From an uncultured Collinsella sp. (GTDB lineage Bacteria; Actinomycetota; Coriobacteriia; Coriobacteriales; Coriobacteriaceae): a stretch of 9,110 nt of DNA. Position 1 is the first letter of the stretch; each line of letters opens with the position of its first letter. Made by a program: the position numbers and the translations under genes. Positions 5,831 through 9,110 of this stretch are shown piece after piece. Below the pieces are notes generated by a model. The model worked only from the letters and a program-made list of their open reading frames with translations, did not search any database and was not told the origin of the DNA. The stretch lies in contig CAMQPJ010000034.1 of NCBI GenBank assembly GCA_947003675.1, positions 1 through 9,110 of the forward strand, written 5' to 3'.

Positions 5831-6733
5831 ATGGATCGCAAAAAAGCAATCGCGCTCTCATTTTCCGTTCCCGTCGCATGGGGCTTTTCGTATCCCCTCA
5901 TGAAGATCGGCATGGACAGCATGAACGCCACGAGCATCGTCGCGCTGCGCTGCATCATCGCCTTTGCGGCTTGCCTGCTGCTCTTCCACAAGCACGCGTT
6001 GCGCATCAACCGTGACCTTATGGTCCGCGCCGCCATCATCGGCGCCATTATGGCAACCGAGCTCACCTGCATGTGCCTGGGCTCCAGCCTCACCTCCGCC
6101 TCCACTGCCGGCTTTTTGCAGAGCCTGACGGTCGTGATCGTGCCGTTTGCCAACGCCGCCTTGCTGCGCCGCGCCCCCGAACGCAAAGTGCTCGTCGGCA
6201 CTACCATCGTCACCTGCGGTATGTTGCTGCTCTCGGGCGCCGACTTCACCAGCCTGAACCCGGGCGCGCTCATCATGTTGTTCTCCGCCTTTGTCTACGC
6301 CGGGCACATCATTGTCGCCAAGCGGTTTGTCGAAGAAGTCAATCCGCTTGCTCTGGGCGTTTGGCAGCTGGGCTTTGGCGGCTTGTTCTCGGGCATCGCC
6401 GCATTCACCTTTGGCGGCTTCACGCTTCCCAGTACGCCCAGCGAGATCGTGGTCGTCGTTGCGCTCGCACTCATCTGCTCTGCCTACGGCTTTATCACCC
6501 AGACGCTCGTGCAGCCCCACGTGCCTGCCGAGACCACCGGCTTCGCCTTCTCGCTCGAGCCAGTCTGCTCCGCCGTCTTCTCGTTCTTCCTGGTCGGCGA
6601 GGTCCTGAGCCCCATCGCCTTCTTTGGTGCCGCTCTCATCCTCACCGGCGTCATGGCGGCAACCGTGCAGCTCCCGCGCCTTCGCGCGCATGGACAGGCT
6701 CGCATGGCAGGAGCGCCCGAGCGCGTCTCGTAG
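5831..6733 (+). CDS. EamA family (DMT superfamily) transporter
   Basis: A 300-residue inner-membrane protein with ten predicted helices in two EamA repeats (about residues 8-135 and 145-278). Family landmarks are PVAWGFSYPLMKIG in helix one, TSASTAGFLQSLTVVIVPF (88-106) at the end of the first repeat, and its counterpart PAETTGFAFSLEPVCSAVFSFFLVGE (232-257) at the end of the second. Members export amino acids, purines, drugs or other metabolites, and the substrate cannot be told from sequence. The tail after residue 280 is basic and cytoplasmic. The ATG at 5831 follows AAAAGGAG at good spacing. It is divergent from the LysR gene, so it is probably its main target, as in many exporter-regulator pairs. 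ung follows on the same strand after 88 bases with its own possible -10, so cotranscription is uncertain. Confidence 0.92.
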   Translation: MDRKKAIALSFSVPVAWGFSYPLMKIGMDSMNATSIVALRCIIAFAACLLLFHKHALRINRDLMVRAAIIGAIMATELTCMCLGSSLTSASTAGFLQSLTVVIVPFANAALLRRAPERKVLVGTTIVTCGMLLLSGADFTSLNPGALIMLFSAFVYAGHIIVAKRFVEEVNPLALGVWQLGFGGLFSGIAAFTFGGFTLPSTPSEIVVVVALALICSAYGFITQTLVQPHVPAETTGFAFSLEPVCSAVFSFFLVGEVLSPIAFFGAALILTGVMAATVQLPRLRAHGQARMAGAPERVS

Positions 6734-6780
6734 ACCCCGCTCCTTATGCAGCCCCGACATAAAGGTCTCCGGTGCGCCTT

Positions 6781-6786
6781 TACAAT
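6781..6786 (+). promoter_or_regulatory. Candidate -10 element for ung
   Basis: TACAAT, 36 bases before the ATG at 6822 and the same hexamer as at 1801. No convincing -35 is present, so readthrough from the transporter gene remains possible. Confidence 0.3.
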
Positions 6787-6821
6787 AGATACCAACAGAG
6801 CATCTGCCATAAAGGAGCCCC

Positions 6822-7547
6822 ATGGACACCGCAACTCGCGACCACAACATAGCAACTTGGTTGGGCGATGCACCGCAGCCGGTACGTGACACTACGAACC
6901 AGCTGCTCGAGCGTATCGCCCTTTTGCGTGCCGAGCAGACTATCTACCCGGCACAAGACGACATCCTCAATGCCCTCGCCTACACGCCGGCCGACCAGGT
7001 CAAGGTTGTCATCTTGGGTCAAGACCCCTATCACGGACCCAACCAGGCCATGGGGCTGTCGTTCTCGGTCCCCGCGACGCAAACCAAGTTGCCGCCGAGC
7101 CTGCGCAATATTTACAAGGAACTCAATGCCGATCTGGGCTACCCCATTCCCGCCACAGGAGACCTAACGACATGGGCACAACAGGGCGTCCTGCTCCTCA
7201 ACACTACGCTCACCGTGCGCGAGCATGCCGCGAACTCGCACGCCAAGCTGGGCTGGAGCACGCTCACCGACTACATTATCGAACGCTGCTGCCAGCTGCC
7301 CCAACCGGTAGTCTTTTTGGCATGGGGCCGCTTTGCCCAGCAGATGGTCGAAGGTAAGCTCGTCGCGACTGGCGCGGGCAAGGCAACCGGTAAGTTCTGC
7401 CTGGCCTCCACGCACCCCTCGCCGCTTTCGGCCAACCGTGCCACGGCAGAACTCCCCGCCTTTATGGGGTCGCGCCCCTTCTCGGCAGCCAATCGGCTAC
7501 TCGAACAGCACGGCTCGACCCCCGTCAACTGGGCTTGCCTCGGCTAA
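6822..7547 (+). CDS. ung: Uracil-DNA glycosylase, family 1
   Basis: A 241-residue enzyme that removes uracil from DNA by cutting the N-glycosidic bond, the first step of base excision repair after cytosine deamination or dUTP misincorporation. All family-1 motifs are present: VVILGQDPYHG (62-72) with the catalytic Asp68, MGLSFSVP (77-84) with Phe81 for stacking on uracil, LPPSLRNIYKEL (90-101, the Pro-rich DNA-compression loop), GVLLLNTTLTV (122-132) with Asn127 for base recognition, and HPSPLSA (198-204) with catalytic His198 and the minor-groove leucine loop. The C-terminal VNW near residue 235 matches the usual (I/V)DW ending. Length is normal (about 220-230, with a slightly long N-terminus). 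The ATG at 6822 follows AAAGGAG (6811-6817). The gene is followed by a strong shared terminator. Confidence 0.97.
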   Translation: MDTATRDHNIATWLGDAPQPVRDTTNQLLERIALLRAEQTIYPAQDDILNALAYTPADQVKVVILGQDPYHGPNQAMGLSFSVPATQTKLPPSLRNIYKELNADLGYPIPATGDLTTWAQQGVLLLNTTLTVREHAANSHAKLGWSTLTDYIIERCCQLPQPVVFLAWGRFAQQMVEGKLVATGAGKATGKFCLASTHPSPLSANRATAELPAFMGSRPFSAANRLLEQHGSTPVNWACLG

Positions 7548-7560
7548 AAATCGATACATC

Positions 7561-7597
7561 AAAAACGCGCCCGACGGCTTTCCATCGGGCGCGTTTC
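7561..7597. terminator. Bidirectional intrinsic terminator between ung and the SDR gene
   Basis: AAACGCGCCCGA (7563-7574) pairs perfectly with TCGGGCGCGTTT (7585-7596) around a 10-base loop. The A-run at 7561-7565 gives a five-T tail on the minus strand; the plus strand has TTT. It lies in the 50-base gap between two convergent stop codons and should serve both. Confidence 0.88.
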
Positions 7598-8278
7598 CTA
7601 TTCGGGCCAAATAAATTGCGTACGGCCGGCCTCGCCGCCATCGATTAGCAGACTCTGCCCGGTCATAAACCGGTTGGTCACGCCCACAAAGTAGATCCAC
7701 TCGGCGATCTCTTGGGCGGTGGCCCAGCGCTTAAGCGGCGTGAGCTCCATAATCTGGTTCCACAGGTGTTCGTCTTCCATCACGCAACGGTTGAGCGGCG
7801 TGATAACGCCGCCCGGGTCCACACTGTTGGCGATGGCCTGCGGTGCCAGGCGGTTTGCAAGGTTCTTGGTGTAGGCGATAACGCCGCCCTTGCTGGCGGC
7901 ATAGGCGGGAAACTCCGATCCCGTATGTCCGCTCGCCGACCCCACATTGACCACGGATTTGATAGCCGGCGCCGGCTTGGCGGCAAGCCCCTCCCCCACA
8001 AAGGCGTAGCGCTCGGTCACATTGATGGTGCCACACAGGTTAGCGGCGATGTCGTCGGCCGAATCCTGCGTACCGGCAACGTTCACGATTACCTGGGGTT
8101 CAAGGTCGACCGGAAACGAGTCCGGCTCGCAGACATCAACGATCAGATGGCGGTAGCGCTCGTGTTCGATCGCCGCCGGCAGCAGATCAAAGCCCACGAC
8201 CTCGTGGCCCTCGTCCAAAAAGCGCTGCACGCACGCGGCTCCGATACCGCCCGAAGCGCCCGTGATCAAAACCCGCAT
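7598..8278 (-). CDS. Short-chain dehydrogenase/reductase (SDR)
   Basis: A 226-residue NAD(P)-dependent oxidoreductase of the classical SDR family. The Rossmann glycine motif is TGASGGIG (residues 6-13). Asp31 at the end of β2 (GFDLL) favours NAD over NADP. NVAG is at 66-69. The catalytic set is Ser114 (in NVGSASG), Tyr126 and Lys130 (YAASK), with Asn81-equivalent support not clearly seen. PGGVITPL (155-162) and the C-terminal TGQSLLIDGG (206-215) complete the fold. It is a little shorter than the usual 245-260, mainly between β3 and β5. The substrate is not evident; in this family it may be a hydroxysteroid, sugar or alcohol. The ATG at 8278 follows AAGGAG, which overlaps the stop codon of the upstream VUT gene, so the two are translationally close and cotranscribed. 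A shared terminator lies after it. Confidence 0.9.
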   Translation of the reverse strand: MRVLITGASGGIGAACVQRFLDEGHEVVGFDLLPAAIEHERYRHLIVDVCEPDSFPVDLEPQVIVNVAGTQDSADDIAANLCGTINVTERYAFVGEGLAAKPAPAIKSVVNVGSASGHTGSEFPAYAASKGGVIAYTKNLANRLAPQAIANSVDPGGVITPLNRCVMEDEHLWNQIMELTPLKRWATAQEIAEWIYFVGVTNRFMTGQSLLIDGGEAGRTQFIWPE

Positions 8279-8287
8279 ACTTGCTCC

Positions 8288-9010
8288 TTAGGCGGTTGCG
8301 TGGCGCTCGAGGTACTCGGAACCCACATTCTCGCGCTCCCAGCCGCGCACGACCTTGTAGCCCACGGGGCTCAGGAAGACCTCGCACAGCAGCTCGGCGA
8401 CAGCGCCGGTCAGCGAGCACATAAGGACTTGCACCCAGGTCCAACCAAAGAACGTGTGGCTCACCACAATGGCAAAGACCAGGTTGTCGATAAACTGGCC
8501 AACACCTGTGGACACATAGGAGCGGAAGGCGAAGCTCGCAAAGTTATTCTTTTTGAGCATACGGCCGAGCGACTGGTTGAGCGTGGAGTTGACCACGGCA
8601 GAAACGAGCATTGCCAGCGAAGAGCCCAGCACCACGTACCAGGTGCCGCCGATGGTGGCGTTAAGGGCAGTGTTGACCTCGATCATACCCGTGTCGTAGT
8701 AAGCACCCCACATGCCGGGCGTGAGCGAGCATGCCCAAAAGCACAGGCTCACGGCCAGGTTGACCAGCAGCGCGAGGATAGAGATTTTGATGGATGCCTT
8801 GGCGCCAAAGCGCTTGCAGATCATGTCCTGGCACAAAAACGAAACCCAGCTCACCACAAAGCCGCAATCGAGTGCCAGATACGGCAGGCTGATAAGCTCT
8901 TTGTTGGCCAGCAGGTTCATCATGATGACGCTCACGAAAAACAGCGAAACCGTTGCCGCGGGAATGCTCCGCAACAGGACCTTGTAGTCCTCCATGACCT
9001 TCTTGATCAT
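8288..9010 (-). CDS. VUT family putative queuosine precursor transporter
   Basis: A 240-residue inner-membrane protein of the VUT family (COG1738, DUF165; E. coli YhhQ type), proposed to import queuosine precursors such as preQ0 or preQ1 for tRNA modification. About six helices are seen. The family signature NKELISLPYLALDCGFVVSWVSF (36-58) is followed by QDMICKRFGAKAS (61-73). Later come YVVLGSSLAMLVSAVVNSTLNQ (125-146) and RSYVSTGVGQFIDNLVFAIV (163-182), the conserved R-x3-S-T-x3-GQ-x-D segment. The C-terminal tail is soluble and charged. The ATG at 9010 follows AAAGGAG (9017-9023). The gene is the first of a two-gene operon with the SDR gene (9-base gap), and its upstream region can fold into a hairpin that may be regulatory. 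The substrate is assigned by family only. Confidence 0.85.
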   Translation of the reverse strand: MIKKVMEDYKVLLRSIPAATVSLFFVSVIMMNLLANKELISLPYLALDCGFVVSWVSFLCQDMICKRFGAKASIKISILALLVNLAVSLCFWACSLTPGMWGAYYDTGMIEVNTALNATIGGTWYVVLGSSLAMLVSAVVNSTLNQSLGRMLKKNNFASFAFRSYVSTGVGQFIDNLVFAIVVSHTFFGWTWVQVLMCSLTGAVAELLCEVFLSPVGYKVVRGWERENVGSEYLERHATA

Positions 9011-9023
9011 TATGTACTCCTTT

Positions 9024-9066
9024 GGTTTTAGGTTTAACGAGCAGGATATCGGACCCGAACTGCTCG
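9024..9066 (-). promoter_or_regulatory. Structured leader of the VUT gene, possible riboswitch-like element
   Basis: On the minus strand CGAGCAG (9060-9066) pairs with CTGCTCG (9038-9044) around a 15-base loop, directly followed by an A-rich, single-stranded-looking tail and the ribosome binding site AAAGGAG. This order (short stem, long loop, A-rich tail, binding site) is that of preQ1 class I riboswitches, which control such transporters. The loop GGGT (9053-9056) could pair with ACCT (9030-9033) in the tail to form a pseudoknot. An alternative hairpin, CCGA with TCGG, competes. The exact preQ1-I consensus is not matched, so this is a hypothesis. Confidence 0.3.
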
Positions 9067-9095
9067 GACGCCCCGGTCTTGAGACGACGGTGGGT

Positions 9096-9101
9096 ATGAT
9101 A
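9096..9101 (-). promoter_or_regulatory. Candidate -10 element for the VUT-SDR operon
   Basis: TATCAT on the minus strand, the same hexamer as before the MATE gene, about 85 bases before the ATG at 9010. It would give a leader of about 80 bases that includes the hairpin at 9038-9066. The -35 would lie beyond the window. Confidence 0.25.
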
Positions 9102-9110
9102 GCCGCTCAC

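Noticed and set aside
6760..6782. Hairpin TAAAGG/CCTTTA between the EamA gene and ung as a terminator
   Set aside because: The stem is only six AT-rich pairs, with an 11-base loop and no T-run, and it overlaps the possible ung -10.
5858..6892. A 344-codon minus-strand frame opposite the EamA transporter and the start of ung
   Set aside because: It is a low-complexity Gly/Asp/Glu/His-rich product, the antisense of membrane helices, and has no start signal.
7712..9031. A 439-codon open frame on the plus strand opposite the SDR and VUT genes
   Set aside because: It has no ribosome binding site, is rich in His, Gln and Arg with no fold-like pattern, and lies opposite two well-supported genes. 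Long antisense frames are expected in high-GC DNA.

Overview
The window is chromosomal DNA from a high-GC bacterium. Strong AAGGAG-type ribosome binding sites, short intergenic spacers and the protein set (GNAT, MATE, EamA, VUT, LysR, SDR) fit a gut actinobacterium of the Coriobacteriia, possibly Collinsella. That placement is an inference from style and composition, because no rRNA or tRNA is present to confirm it. No mobile element, CRISPR array, phage module or defence island is visible.

Layout, left to right. A GNAT acetyltransferase, cut by the left edge (minus), and a 98-residue zinc-finger-like protein (plus) are divergent around a spacer with a 9-bp inverted repeat. Next, on the minus strand, come a 47-residue single-span membrane protein and the 16S rRNA methyltransferase rsmJ. 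A four-helix membrane protein (plus) follows and converges on the 23S rRNA methyltransferase rlmA (minus) across 128 bases that hold two hairpins. rlmA and a MATE efflux pump (plus) diverge around a 56-base near-perfect palindrome built of four copies of one 9-mer. The pump converges on a LysR-type regulator (minus), which diverges from an EamA/DMT transporter (plus), a classical regulator-target arrangement. Uracil-DNA glycosylase ung (plus) follows and shares a bidirectional terminator with a minus-strand two-gene operon: a VUT-family (putative queuosine precursor) transporter, then a short-chain dehydrogenase.

Themes: three loci concern RNA modification (rsmJ, rlmA, and the transporter that would feed queuosine salvage), two are membrane exporters, and one is DNA repair. 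They do not form one pathway and look like ordinary accessory and housekeeping genes.

The items most worth a second look are the structured leader of the VUT gene (possible preQ1-type control), the REPIN-like palindrome before the MATE gene, the overlooked 47-residue membrane protein, and the GNAT/zinc-finger divergent operator. I did not find convincing evidence for a wholly new multi-gene system.
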